Positions 1 to 5,583 of a stretch of DNA of 9,000 nt are shown here, in pieces. How positions within the stretch are numbered: the first letter of the stretch is position 1; each line of letters begins with the position of its first letter. The notes below the pieces were generated by a model. It worked only from the letters and a program-made list of their open reading frames with translations. It had not been told where the DNA came from and did no database searches. The stretch is from an uncultured Solirubrobacterales bacterium (GTDB lineage: Bacteria; Actinomycetota; Thermoleophilia; Solirubrobacterales; 70-9): the NCBI GenBank assembly GCA_937910825.1, contig CALEMO010000268.1:1-9000 (forward strand). Direction: 5' to 3'. A program made the position numbers and the translations under genes.

Positions 1-1
1 C

Positions 2-481
2 TTCGCCGCCTACTTCTTCCTGCGGGTCGTGGTTTCTCCGGAGACCTGGCCACCCGAGGGCGTCGAGCTTCCGATCCTGATTGCCGGCATCAATACGGTC
101 GTGCTCGTATCTTCGAGTTTCACCGTTCACTACGCCCTCGAAGCGATCAAGCACAACAACCACCTTGGTCTCAAGCTCGGGCTCGGCCTGACCTGGCTGC
201 TTGGGGTGACCTTCCTCTTCATCCAGATCAACGAATACATCCACATCGGGTTCTCAGCCCGTGACGGTGCCTTCGGAACGATCTTCTACAGCCTCACCGG
301 CCTGCACGGAGCGCATGTGTTCGTCGGCCTGCTGCTGCTGACTTTCGCCAATATTCGTGCCTGGCGAGGCCACTTCGGGCCTGAGCAGAAGGACCACCTG
401 GGGGTTGAAGTCCCGGGTATCTACTGGCACTTCGTCGACATCATGTGGATCATCGTGTTCGTCGCCGTCTACATCGTCTAG
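2..481 (+). CDS. ctaE: Cytochrome c oxidase subunit III, C-terminal part (5' end outside window)
   Basis: The reading frame is open from base 2 to the TAG at 479-481, so the start lies left of the window; about 159 residues are visible. It encodes the integral-membrane subunit III of an aa3/caa3-type oxidase, which carries no redox metal but stabilises subunit I and the proton-uptake side. Family hallmarks seen are SPETWPPEG before a helix, the INEY segment, LTGLHGAHVFVGL, and the terminal YWHFVDIMWIIVF helix. Five hydrophobic helices are visible. Because subunit III normally follows ctaD, a ctaC-ctaD pair may lie just to the left on the + strand; this is inference. The gene is on the opposite strand from the ctaC/ctaD-like genes at the right of the window. 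Confidence 0.93.
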   Translation, partial: FAAYFFLRVVVSPETWPPEGVELPILIAGINTVVLVSSSFTVHYALEAIKHNNHLGLKLGLGLTWLLGVTFLFIQINEYIHIGFSARDGAFGTIFYSLTGLHGAHVFVGLLLLTFANIRAWRGHFGPEQKDHLGVEVPGIYWHFVDIMWIIVFVAVYIV

Positions 482-490
482 CTGATCGCG

Positions 491-718
491 GTGGGCAACC
501 CGCTGTCATCAGAAGTTGCCGCCTTCCGCTGGTTGATCGCGGTATTGATTGCGGCGGCCTCGGTGATCCTTATCGCGAAGCTGATTGGTTCCGGAGCGGC
601 CGTGGTATGGGCACTTGTCCTGCTGGCAGTCGTCTCGGTGTTCATCGTCAAGGGCATCGCCCACATGCTGGGCTCTCCCGATGACGACGAAGTGGACGGT
701 CCAGACACTTCCGACTGA
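491..718 (+). CDS. Small two-helix membrane protein downstream of ctaE
   Basis: A 75-residue protein with GTG start at 491, nine bases after the ctaE stop and in the same frame as ctaE. No clear Shine-Dalgarno precedes it, so translation probably depends on ribosomes finishing ctaE. It has two predicted transmembrane helices (about residues 12-32 and 36-54) and an acidic, hydrophilic tail rich in Asp. I do not recognise the family. Position and size suggest an accessory or assembly protein of the oxidase, but this is inference only. The start could differ, as no ATG is available near the N-terminus. Confidence 0.6.
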   Translation: MGNPLSSEVAAFRWLIAVLIAAASVILIAKLIGSGAAVVWALVLLAVVSVFIVKGIAHMLGSPDDDEVDGPDTSD

Positions 719-727
719 AAGACGGGC

Positions 728-743
728 AGCGCCCGCTGGCGCT
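728..743. terminator. Possible bidirectional terminator hairpin between convergent genes
   Basis: AGCGCC (728-733), loop CGCT, GGCGCT (738-743) is a perfect 6-bp stem in the gap between the + strand 75-aa gene and the minus-strand MBL gene; it overlaps the MBL stop codon. There is no T-tract on either side, so function is uncertain. Confidence 0.3.
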
Positions 744-1128
744 ACTCGCTGCGCTTGATCGCGCGGTCCATGCCTTCGACCGGATCCCGGGTGGGCTTTC
801 CATGTCCCACCACCAGCAGTTTCGGCTTCAGGTCGCGCAGCTTCTTCGCGCTATCCAGCGCGGTCGGCCGATGCCAGGTGATGAAGCCCGGCAGAGGAAA
901 ACCGCGATAAGGACCGGCCGTGGTTGCCAGACCCATCAGGCTCGAGTAGGCGTCGCCGGCGACCAGACTGCCGTCGCGGGTATCGAGGTAGGCCGCCTGA
1001 CCGGGTGAATGGCCCGGCGCTGCCATGACCTCAAGCGAGCCGACGTCGTCTTCGCGGACGAGAAAGGCATTGACTATGCCGAAGCGGGTGAGCTGGCGCA
1101 GATTCGGGGTCAACTCGGTGGCATTCAT
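742..1128 (-). CDS. Metallo-beta-lactamase-fold protein with internal deletion (zinc motif HxHxDH lost)
   Basis: The 128-residue product begins like an MBL-fold hydrolase (ELTPNLRQLTRFGIVNAFLVREDD) and ends like one: APGHSPG with His40, the LVAGDAY strand with Asp59, an ITWHRPTAL segment, and VVGHG with His109. Between Asp28 and Val29 (near bases 1042-1050) the sequence jumps directly from the first beta hairpin to the VGSLEV strand before APGH. The usual intervening part, which holds HxHxDH and the first alpha-beta units, is absent. Relatives are about 200-240 residues, so roughly 80-100 residues are missing and the frame is kept. ATG at 1128 is preferred; an in-frame GTG at 1152 would add eight residues. 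Without the main zinc ligands the protein is unlikely to be a hydrolase. It may be a pseudogene, a remnant, or an assembly or cloning deletion. Confidence 0.75.
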   Translation of the reverse strand: MNATELTPNLRQLTRFGIVNAFLVREDDVGSLEVMAAPGHSPGQAAYLDTRDGSLVAGDAYSSLMGLATTAGPYRGFPLPGFITWHRPTALDSAKKLRDLKPKLLVVGHGKPTRDPVEGMDRAIKRSE

Positions 1129-1209
1129 ACTGTGAATAGTTGCAGATTCCACCGACGCCGGAGCGATGCCTGGTACGGGCTTGGGGGTCAGCCGACTATT
1201 CGCTTTTCG

Positions 1210-1228
1210 TGACGCTCGGGCAACGTCA
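1210..1228 (-). promoter_or_regulatory. Inverted repeat and possible -35 box upstream of the MBL gene
   Basis: TGACG (1210-1214) and CGTCA (1224-1228) are 5-bp inverted arms separated by 9 bases. On the minus strand the upstream arm reads TTGACG, like a sigma-70 -35 box, about 95 bases before the MBL ATG. No matching -10 box at 16-18 bp was found. Could be an operator; weak evidence. Confidence 0.2.
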
Positions 1229-1334
1229 ATTCAGGAAAGACCTCCAAGGTCAGGCTCAAGTCGAAGACTGCAATGAGCGACGCCCCTTGGGCGCAGTCCT
1301 ACTTTGCGGTCGTCTAGCAGGCTTCTGTTTTGGT

Positions 1335-1354
1335 GATCGCCGCACCCGGCGATC
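1335..1354 (-). terminator. Hairpin after the glycerate kinase gene
   Basis: GATCGCCG (1335-1342), loop CACC, CGGCGATC (1347-1354) is a perfect 8-bp GC-rich stem starting 12 bases past the kinase stop codon on the minus strand. There is no U-tract after it, as is common for hairpins in high-GC actinobacteria. Placement supports a terminator or an mRNA 3'-end stabiliser. Confidence 0.5.
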
Positions 1355-1366
1355 CGTTCCCTGATT

Positions 1367-2788
1367 TCAAACCAATGCTCCTCGGCGATCCGCTTCGACA
1401 TTGCTGTCGCCGACCACGGCCACGAAGAGGTCGTTCACATTGGTGCCGGTCGCCCCGGTGACGATCAGGTCACCAAGCCTGTCGAGGGGCTCCATCGATG
1501 AATGGTTCAGCAGCGTACCCCTGAGGTCAAGTTCGAGTTCGCTCGCACGCTCAGCCGTCATGCCATCGGCGATTGCCCCTGCCGCATCGGTCCCCCCGTC
1601 GGAGCCGTCGGTATCCATGAACAGGGCGACCACCCTGGAGCGGTTGAGCTCCATGGCCGCAGCGAGCGCCGCTTCCTGTCCCGGTCCACCGGAGCCGAAA
1701 GTTCCCTCGCCGGCAATCGCCACCGAATTTTCACCGCCGCATCCGAGAAGCACGGTCCCTGGCGCGAAGGGGTAGCCGTATTTCGAGCTCGAGCTGGCCA
1801 GATTGGCGACGAAGCGGCCCATCTCCCTTGCTTCACCTTCGAAAGTTGTGCTCAGGACGACGGGCGAATATCCGAGCTGCTCGGCCTGTTCGATCATTGC
1901 GTGACAGACGGTCATGCCCGTGACCAGAAGCTCCGTGGTGATTTCCACACCGTCGAGATCAGGTGATGCCGCCCGCGGCGAACGGAGGAAATCCCGAATC
2001 GATGGGGCAAGCTCGTCCCAGAGTCCGTAGTCGTCAAGGACCGAGACGGCATCGGCCACAGTCGAGGTGTCTTTGACGGTCGGATCGGTGAGGACGTCGA
2101 GCTGGTCGCCGGCGACGTCCGAGACGGTCAGGTTGACGATTCTGGCGGGGGCGATCCGCGCTGCAAGGCGCCCGCCTTTGATCGAGGAGCAGTGCTTGCG
2201 CACCGAATTGACATCGGCGATCGGCATCCCGGAGCCAAGGAGCGCCGAGTGAAGTTGGCGCTTCGCCTCGAAGGATATGCCCTCCGGGGGCAGGCAGGCA
2301 AGCGCCGAACTTCCTCCGGTAAAACTGGCTAGCACAAGGTCGTCGGGACCGAGGGCGCCCGCGAGTTCTTCGAGCCGGCGTGCCCCGGTGACGCTCTCGT
2401 CGGTGGGAAGGGGGTGATCGGCGACGTACACCTCGAGCTTCTCCAGGCTTGCGGCATCACCGCGGCGCAGGATCACAGCACCCCCGTCGATGCGATCGCC
2501 CAGCGCCCGTTCCAGCGCTTCGGCGATCGGTCGGGTCGCTTTGCCCGCCCCCAGAACCACCAGTCTGGCATCGGGCAGCAGGGGGTATTCAACGCCGGCG
2601 ATGGTTATCCCGTTCTCGGAAAGTGAGACGGCGCCGGCCGTGGCCCGGGCCGAATCGCAGGCGGTCAGCCCCGCGGTGGCGATGGCCAGCGCCTCACGCC
2701 TGAGTGCGCGGTGCCCGTGTGAGCACAGCTCTTTCAGATTTGCGACATGCATCAGATTCTTGTGCGCGCCGATGTCCTTCTTGCTCAT
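1367..2788 (-). CDS. Glycerate 2-kinase, MOFRL/DUF4147 family
   Basis: A 473-residue cytoplasmic enzyme expected to phosphorylate D-glycerate to 2-phosphoglycerate with ATP, feeding glycerate into lower glycolysis. Family motifs in order: VVLGAGKAT (about 77-85, Lys83), FTGGSSAL (156-163), VNSVRKHCSSIKGGRLA (193-209), SDVAGDQLDVLTDPT (223-237), GCGGEN (349-354), GGPGQEAAL (367-375), MDTDGSDGGTDAAG (391-404) and TGATGTNVNDL (444-454). The last motif is normally TGPTGTN, so Pro is Ala here. Length is slightly above the usual 420-460 residues. I chose ATG at 2788, with GGAAG about 11 bases upstream; an in-frame TTG at 2812 would add eight residues. It lies downstream of ctaA with a 120-base gap and has no clear tie to respiration. 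The related characterised enzymes are GckA/TtuD. Confidence 0.93.
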   Translation of the reverse strand: MSKKDIGAHKNLMHVANLKELCSHGHRALRREALAIATAGLTACDSARATAGAVSLSENGITIAGVEYPLLPDARLVVLGAGKATRPIAEALERALGDRIDGGAVILRRGDAASLEKLEVYVADHPLPTDESVTGARRLEELAGALGPDDLVLASFTGGSSALACLPPEGISFEAKRQLHSALLGSGMPIADVNSVRKHCSSIKGGRLAARIAPARIVNLTVSDVAGDQLDVLTDPTVKDTSTVADAVSVLDDYGLWDELAPSIRDFLRSPRAASPDLDGVEITTELLVTGMTVCHAMIEQAEQLGYSPVVLSTTFEGEAREMGRFVANLASSSSKYGYPFAPGTVLLGCGGENSVAIAGEGTFGSGGPGQEAALAAAMELNRSRVVALFMDTDGSDGGTDAAGAIADGMTAERASELELDLRGTLLNHSSMEPLDRLGDLIVTGATGTNVNDLFVAVVGDSNVEADRRGALV

Positions 2789-2908
2789 AGTCTTGGATTC
2801 TTCCACAATCAACCATTCGCGAAAAAAGCATTTTCGGGATAGACCGTCGTTTCTCCGAGTTCATCAGAGATCCAAATCAACCGGTCGAAGTGAGCGCCTT
2901 GGCGGGGC
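2789..2908. other. Intergenic region between glycerate kinase and ctaA
   Basis: This 120-base, comparatively AT-rich stretch separates two minus-strand genes and should hold the kinase leader. It includes an AT-rich stem CGAAAA (2820-2825)/TTTTCG (2831-2836) and a short CGCC-TT-GGCG stem (2895-2904) right after the ctaA stop. I found no convincing -35/-10 pair. Confidence 0.4.
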
Positions 2909-3826
2909 TCAGGAAGCAGTGGGTCGCCCTTTATCAATCTGACCCGCGGTGGCAACCGACCAGAGCACCGAGACCCAGAGCAGGGTAGCTATCGCGACAT
3001 GTACCCAGACCATCGCGGCGGGCAGTTCCAGCAGCCACTGGGTGATGCCCACGGCGATCTGGAGGCAGATCAGGCCGAAGGTGACGGACAGCGGCCTGAT
3101 TGCCCGCTGGTCGCCGCCCTGACGGCGCAGGATGAAGATGACCGCGAGTACTGAAACCGCGAATATGACCGCCATTGTCGCGTGGCGCTGGGCTATCCAT
3201 TCGAGAGTGTCGGCGCCCTTGAAATCAAAGCGGTGCACCAGTTCTTTGTCATGGTCGCCCGGATGGGGCCCCGACGCGGTAGTGATGGTGCCGAGAAAGA
3301 TGGTGAACTGGCCGACCGGGATCAGGGCTCGAACTGCCCAAACGCCGAAGGTGTCGCTCGAGAAGCGCCGCTGCCCGACGTCGTAGCGCGAGCACCAGAA
3401 AAGGGCGAACGCCGCGTCGATCAGGACCATCGAAAGCAGGAAGTGGCCGATCACCAGCTCGGGCGGCAGGTCATATTCGACGACGAAGGCGCCCAGAACC
3501 GCCTGGCCGATCACGCCCAGGGGCAGCAACGCGCCGAAAACGGCAAGGTGCCAGCGATAGGGACGGCGGGCGAAAGCCAGGAGTGAGGCGGCGATCACCG
3601 CGATCCCGACGAACCCGGTGAGCAGGCGGTTTCCATATTCGATCCAGGCGTTGATCTGGGCGGGCGCCACATAGCCGCCGTAGCACTTCGGCCAGTCGGG
3701 GCAGCCCAGGCCGGAGGCGGTCAGCCGGACCGCTGAACCGGTGAAGACGATCAGGACCAGCGCGATCAGCGCCACCATGGTGACCTGGGCGTAACGTTCG
3801 GGTGATATCCGGATGCGCTTGAACAT
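2909..3826 (-). CDS. ctaA: Heme A synthase (COX15/CtaA)
   Basis: A 305-residue polytopic membrane protein (about eight helices) that oxidises the C8 methyl of heme O to give heme A for aa3-type oxidases. The first extracellular loop has the cysteine pair GLGCPDWPKC (Cys42, Cys48) seen in Bacillus-type CtaA, followed by WIEYGNRL with the conserved Glu63. Histidines matching heme ligands are His128 (VIGHFLLSM), His215 (IAQRHATM) and His276 (VWVHVAIA). At the fourth conserved position, His60 in B. subtilis, this protein has Asn66. I recall a similar EFGNR form in actinobacterial CtaA, so it may be lineage-typical. GPHPGDHD (186-193) also looks actinobacterial. ATG at 3826 is the natural start, with only a weak G-rich sequence upstream. 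It sits 58 bases downstream of the diheme cytochrome gene on the same strand. Confidence 0.95.
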   Translation of the reverse strand: MFKRIRISPERYAQVTMVALIALVLIVFTGSAVRLTASGLGCPDWPKCYGGYVAPAQINAWIEYGNRLLTGFVGIAVIAASLLAFARRPYRWHLAVFGALLPLGVIGQAVLGAFVVEYDLPPELVIGHFLLSMVLIDAAFALFWCSRYDVGQRRFSSDTFGVWAVRALIPVGQFTIFLGTITTASGPHPGDHDKELVHRFDFKGADTLEWIAQRHATMAVIFAVSVLAVIFILRRQGGDQRAIRPLSVTFGLICLQIAVGITQWLLELPAAMVWVHVAIATLLWVSVLWSVATAGQIDKGRPTAS

Positions 3827-3868
3827 AGGTTGGCGCCCCCAGAGGACTATCTATTCGCCTCGAGGGCG

Positions 3869-3884
3869 GACTCCCGTGGGAGTC
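3869..3884 (-). terminator. Hairpin immediately after the cytochrome c stop codon
   Basis: GACTCCC (3869-3875), GT, GGGAGTC (3878-3884) is a perfect inverted repeat directly abutting the TGA of the cytochrome gene (3885-3887). A second small stem, CGCC-TCGAG-GGCG (3856-3868), follows at once on the minus strand. No U-tract is present. This pair may terminate or attenuate transcription before ctaA, or protect the upstream mRNA end. Confidence 0.45.
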
Positions 3885-4592
3885 TCAGGACTTGCCGCCG
3901 CCTGCCGCTGATGACATCAGGAACTCGATCAGCTGGTTCAGCTGATCGGGCGGAATCGTGCTGAAGCGGTCCGGCATGACGGCGTTCTCGTATCCCGGCG
4001 CCTTGGTTGCGTTGGGATCGATGATCGCTTCGCGGATCTGTTCTGGGCTCATCCCGGGGATCACGTCATCCAGGTTCGGGCCGAGCACACCGGCTGATTC
4101 GGCGGCGGCGAGGACATGGCAACTGCCACAACCATTGTTGGCGTAAACCTGGGCTCCCGGACCTTCGCCTGGGGCAGTCGGCGGCTTCGCGCCGGGAACT
4201 CCTGCGTAGCGGGCGATGTATGCGGCGACGTCGTCGAGGTCGTTCCCGGTGACGATGTCGGCCGGCATCGAGATCCCGGGGTAACCGTCAAGCGATGGCC
4301 GGGGGTAAAGAACCTGGGCCTTGACTATGCCCTCAATTGTTGTCCCGGTCATGCCGGCCTCCCGCGCTCCTGCGAAGGCGGCGTCGAGGTCAGGTCCCTG
4401 AACGCCGACCGAAGCTGCGGCCTTCATCTTGTGGCAGGTACCGCATTTGGCGTTGAAGAGCTGTCGCCCACGGTCCTGGAAGTCACCGTTGATCGGTGCG
4501 GACGTCGATGTGCAGCCAGAAAGGACGATCACGGCGACGCCGATCGAGGCCAGGAAGAGGGAGATTTTACTGGTATTTATGGATGAACCCAT
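3885..4592 (-). CDS. Diheme c-type cytochrome lipoprotein
   Basis: The 235-residue precursor has a hydrophobic signal (about residues 10-26) ending in the lipobox VLSGC, so Cys27 should be lipidated and the protein anchored on the outer face of the membrane. Two class-I cytochrome c domains follow. The first has CGTCH (50-54) with probable axial Met109 (ISMPAD); the second has CGSCH (155-159) with probable axial Met206 (AVMPDRF). A Pro/Gly-rich linker (about 131-147) separates them. It probably carries electrons to or within the oxidase pathway. It is transcribed with ctaA downstream and diverges from the CBS-protein gene. ATG at 4592 gives a proper signal peptide. The partner is inferred from context; the domain assignment is firm. 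Confidence 0.93.
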   Translation of the reverse strand: MGSSINTSKISLFLASIGVAVIVLSGCTSTSAPINGDFQDRGRQLFNAKCGTCHKMKAAASVGVQGPDLDAAFAGAREAGMTGTTIEGIVKAQVLYPRPSLDGYPGISMPADIVTGNDLDDVAAYIARYAGVPGAKPPTAPGEGPGAQVYANNGCGSCHVLAAAESAGVLGPNLDDVIPGMSPEQIREAIIDPNATKAPGYENAVMPDRFSTIPPDQLNQLIEFLMSSAAGGGKS

Positions 4593-4711
4593 GGGCTTGT
4601 ACGTTGCCCGGGCATTCTATATATCGGCACCGCTGTCACGACTTTACGCTGATGGGATAGGCTGGCAACTATCGTCACAAGTGGGTCAAAAATCGTCGAA
4701 AGGAGGATCAA
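4593..4711. promoter_or_regulatory. Divergent promoter region between the cytochrome c and CBS-protein genes
   Basis: These 119 bases separate two divergent genes and must contain promoters for both. Toward the cytochrome gene there is an AT-rich TATATA box (4618-4623) about 25 bases before the start, suiting a -10 element, but the -35 region (TAAAGT) is poor. Toward the CBS gene, TTTACG (4643-4648) and AACTAT (4667-4672) are spaced by 18 bases, a weak match. Individual boxes are uncertain. Confidence 0.4.
4699..4707 (+). promoter_or_regulatory. Strong Shine-Dalgarno of the CBS-protein gene
   Basis: AAAGGAGGA lies four bases before the ATG at 4712. It is by far the best ribosome binding site in the window and fixes this start; most of the oxidase genes rely on weak sites or overlaps. 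Confidence 0.85.
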
Positions 4712-5110
4712 ATGAGGGTGAGCGTCGGCATGTCGGATGTGGTTCTCCGAGTGGGTCCCGGACACACCCTGAGGGAAGCGGCGACGAAGATGACCGAGCG
4801 TCATGTGGGTGCCGCGATCGTCGAAGACGAGAACTGGCCGGTGCCGAGAATCATCACTGAACGTGACGTGCTCACCGCTTTGGGCACGGGTCGGGACCCT
4901 GACACCGAGGTGGTGGGTGACCACATGAGCGAGAGCGTGATCACGGCCGGTCCGGAGTGGAGCATGGAGCGGGCGGCGATGGAGATGTCAAACCGCAACA
5001 TCCGTCACCTCGCAATCTATAAAAACGGCGAACTGATCGGCATTCTGTCGATGCGGGACATCATGAAAGCCTGGACAAGTGACGGGGCCACCTCTGGTGG
5101 GCCCCCTTGA
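4712..5110 (+). CDS. Stand-alone tandem CBS-domain protein
   Basis: A 132-residue soluble protein consisting almost wholly of two CBS motifs, a Bateman module. CBS1 spans about 8-57 and ends IITERDVLTAL; CBS2 spans about 72-121 and ends GILSMRDIMKAW. The Asp residues after TER and SMR (Asp52, Asp116) are at the usual ribose-contacting positions for adenine nucleotide binding. There is no fused enzyme or DNA-binding domain, so it presumably senses AMP/ADP/ATP or a related ligand and acts on a partner. The first motif is preceded by MSDVV and the second by HMSESVITAG, the usual pattern. Its strong ribosome binding site suggests independent, high expression. Location amid respiratory genes hints at a link to energy charge, but this is inference. 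Confidence 0.9.
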   Translation: MRVSVGMSDVVLRVGPGHTLREAATKMTERHVGAAIVEDENWPVPRIITERDVLTALGTGRDPDTEVVGDHMSESVITAGPEWSMERAAMEMSNRNIRHLAIYKNGELIGILSMRDIMKAWTSDGATSGGPP

Positions 5111-5127
5111 TCAGAACCGGCTGATCA
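5108..5127. terminator. Inverted repeat overlapping the CBS-gene stop codon
   Basis: TGATCAG (5108-5114), loop AACCGG, CTGATCA (5121-5127) is a perfect 7-bp stem beginning with the TGA stop. Just upstream, GGGGCCACC (5084-5092) can pair with GGT-GG-G-CCCC (5096-5105) with one bulged G. Together with the next hairpin this is a dense stack of 3'-end structure. Confidence 0.4.
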
Positions 5128-5130
5128 GAC

Positions 5131-5150
5131 GCCCTCCGCTTGCGGCGGGC
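5131..5150. terminator. Bidirectional hairpin between convergent genes
   Basis: GCCC-T-CCGC (5131-5139), TT, GCGG-C-GGGC (5142-5150) forms an 8-bp stem with one mismatch. It fills the gap between the + strand CBS gene and the minus-strand 97-aa gene, ending directly at the latter's stop codon. There is no T-tract, but the position suits termination from both sides. Confidence 0.5.
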
Positions 5151-5444
5151 TCAGTCGTACTTGGGGGCTGAGAAGCTCTCGACCGGAAGTTCTGCCCGGA
5201 CGTCGCCCTGATCGCGCGGCAGGCTGTAGTAGTTCTTGACTCCCCGGCTGATAAGACTGCGCAGCGCTGCGATCACCAGAACCAGCCCAACTGCCGCGTA
5301 CCACCACGCCGGGAACATGAAGCCGGTGGCGAACACTCCGGCGATCAGTCCGAGGATGCCGAAGGCCAATACGGCCGGCGCCCATGACGGGGCGGGCATC
5401 TGGATCGTCTCGGTCGGCTCGATTATCTGTTTTTTTTCGTTCAA
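5151..5444 (-). CDS. Small two-helix membrane protein, probable oxidase-associated (subunit IV-like)
   Basis: A 97-residue protein with a charged N-terminus, the segment MPAPSWAPAVLAFGILGL leading into helix 1 (about 20-42), helix 2 (about 46-65), and a hydrophilic C-terminus. The pattern of a Pro-rich amphipathic start followed by two helices resembles small accessory subunits, often labelled subunit IV, in bacterial cox operons. I recognise the style, not a specific family. The start is TTG at 5444, preceded by GAGAGAAG seven bases upstream; the next in-frame ATG is codon 16 (5399). It is the last gene of the minus-strand operon, 13 bases after the 37-aa gene. A run of eight A residues on the coding strand directly follows the start, which is unusual in this GC-rich sequence and could be slippage-prone. 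Confidence 0.75.
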   Translation of the reverse strand: MNEKKQIIEPTETIQMPAPSWAPAVLAFGILGLIAGVFATGFMFPAWWYAAVGLVLVIAALRSLISRGVKNYYSLPRDQGDVRAELPVESFSAPKYD

Positions 5445-5457
5445 GTCGGGTCTTCTC

Positions 5458-5571
5458 TCAGGCCGCGATGTAGAGCATCGCGAAAAGGAAGCTGAAGGCG
5501 AAGATCGCGGCTGAGCCGGCTCCGATCAGCATTCCGATCGTGAAGTTTGATTTGGAGGTCTTGCGATCCAT
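5458..5571 (-). CDS. 37-residue single-helix membrane microprotein
   Basis: ATG at 5571 opens a 37-residue frame ending in TGA at 5458-5460. It begins MDRKTSKSNF, a positively charged cytoplasmic-type N-terminus, and the rest is one continuous helix from about Thr11 to the C-terminus, with small residues GAGSAA followed by Phe-rich turns. It lies 12 bases after ctaB and 13 bases before the 97-aa gene, so it fits the operon exactly. No clear Shine-Dalgarno is seen; coupling from ctaB is likely. Single-helix subunits of this size are known in some heme-copper oxidases, for example the 34-residue subunit IIa of Thermus ba3 oxidase. By analogy it may be a structural subunit of the complex encoded upstream; no sequence homology is claimed. 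Confidence 0.7.
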   Translation of the reverse strand: MDRKTSKSNFTIGMLIGAGSAAIFAFSFLFAMLYIAA

Positions 5572-5583
5572 GCTGGAGTTTTA

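Larger units (their letters stand above)
1129..1366. other. Intergenic region between the MBL gene and the glycerate kinase gene
   Basis: These 238 bases lie between two minus-strand genes and hold no convincing gene. They contain a hairpin just after the kinase stop (1335-1354), a compound stem (1266-1298), and an inverted repeat TGACG-N9-CGTCA (1210-1228) whose minus-strand arm forms a TTGACG box. The promoter of the MBL gene is presumably here, but no good -10 box at the right spacing from TTGACG was found. Confidence 0.5.

Noticed and set aside
2820..2836. AT-rich CGAAAA/TTTTCG stem as a rho-independent terminator of ctaA
   Set aside because: The stem is weak, lies about 70 bases past the ctaA stop and close to the kinase start, and is not followed by a U-tract on the minus strand.
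5430..5437. T8 run on the + strand as a terminator tail
   Set aside because: It lies inside the 97-aa coding region, no GC-rich stem precedes it, and no + strand gene ends nearby.
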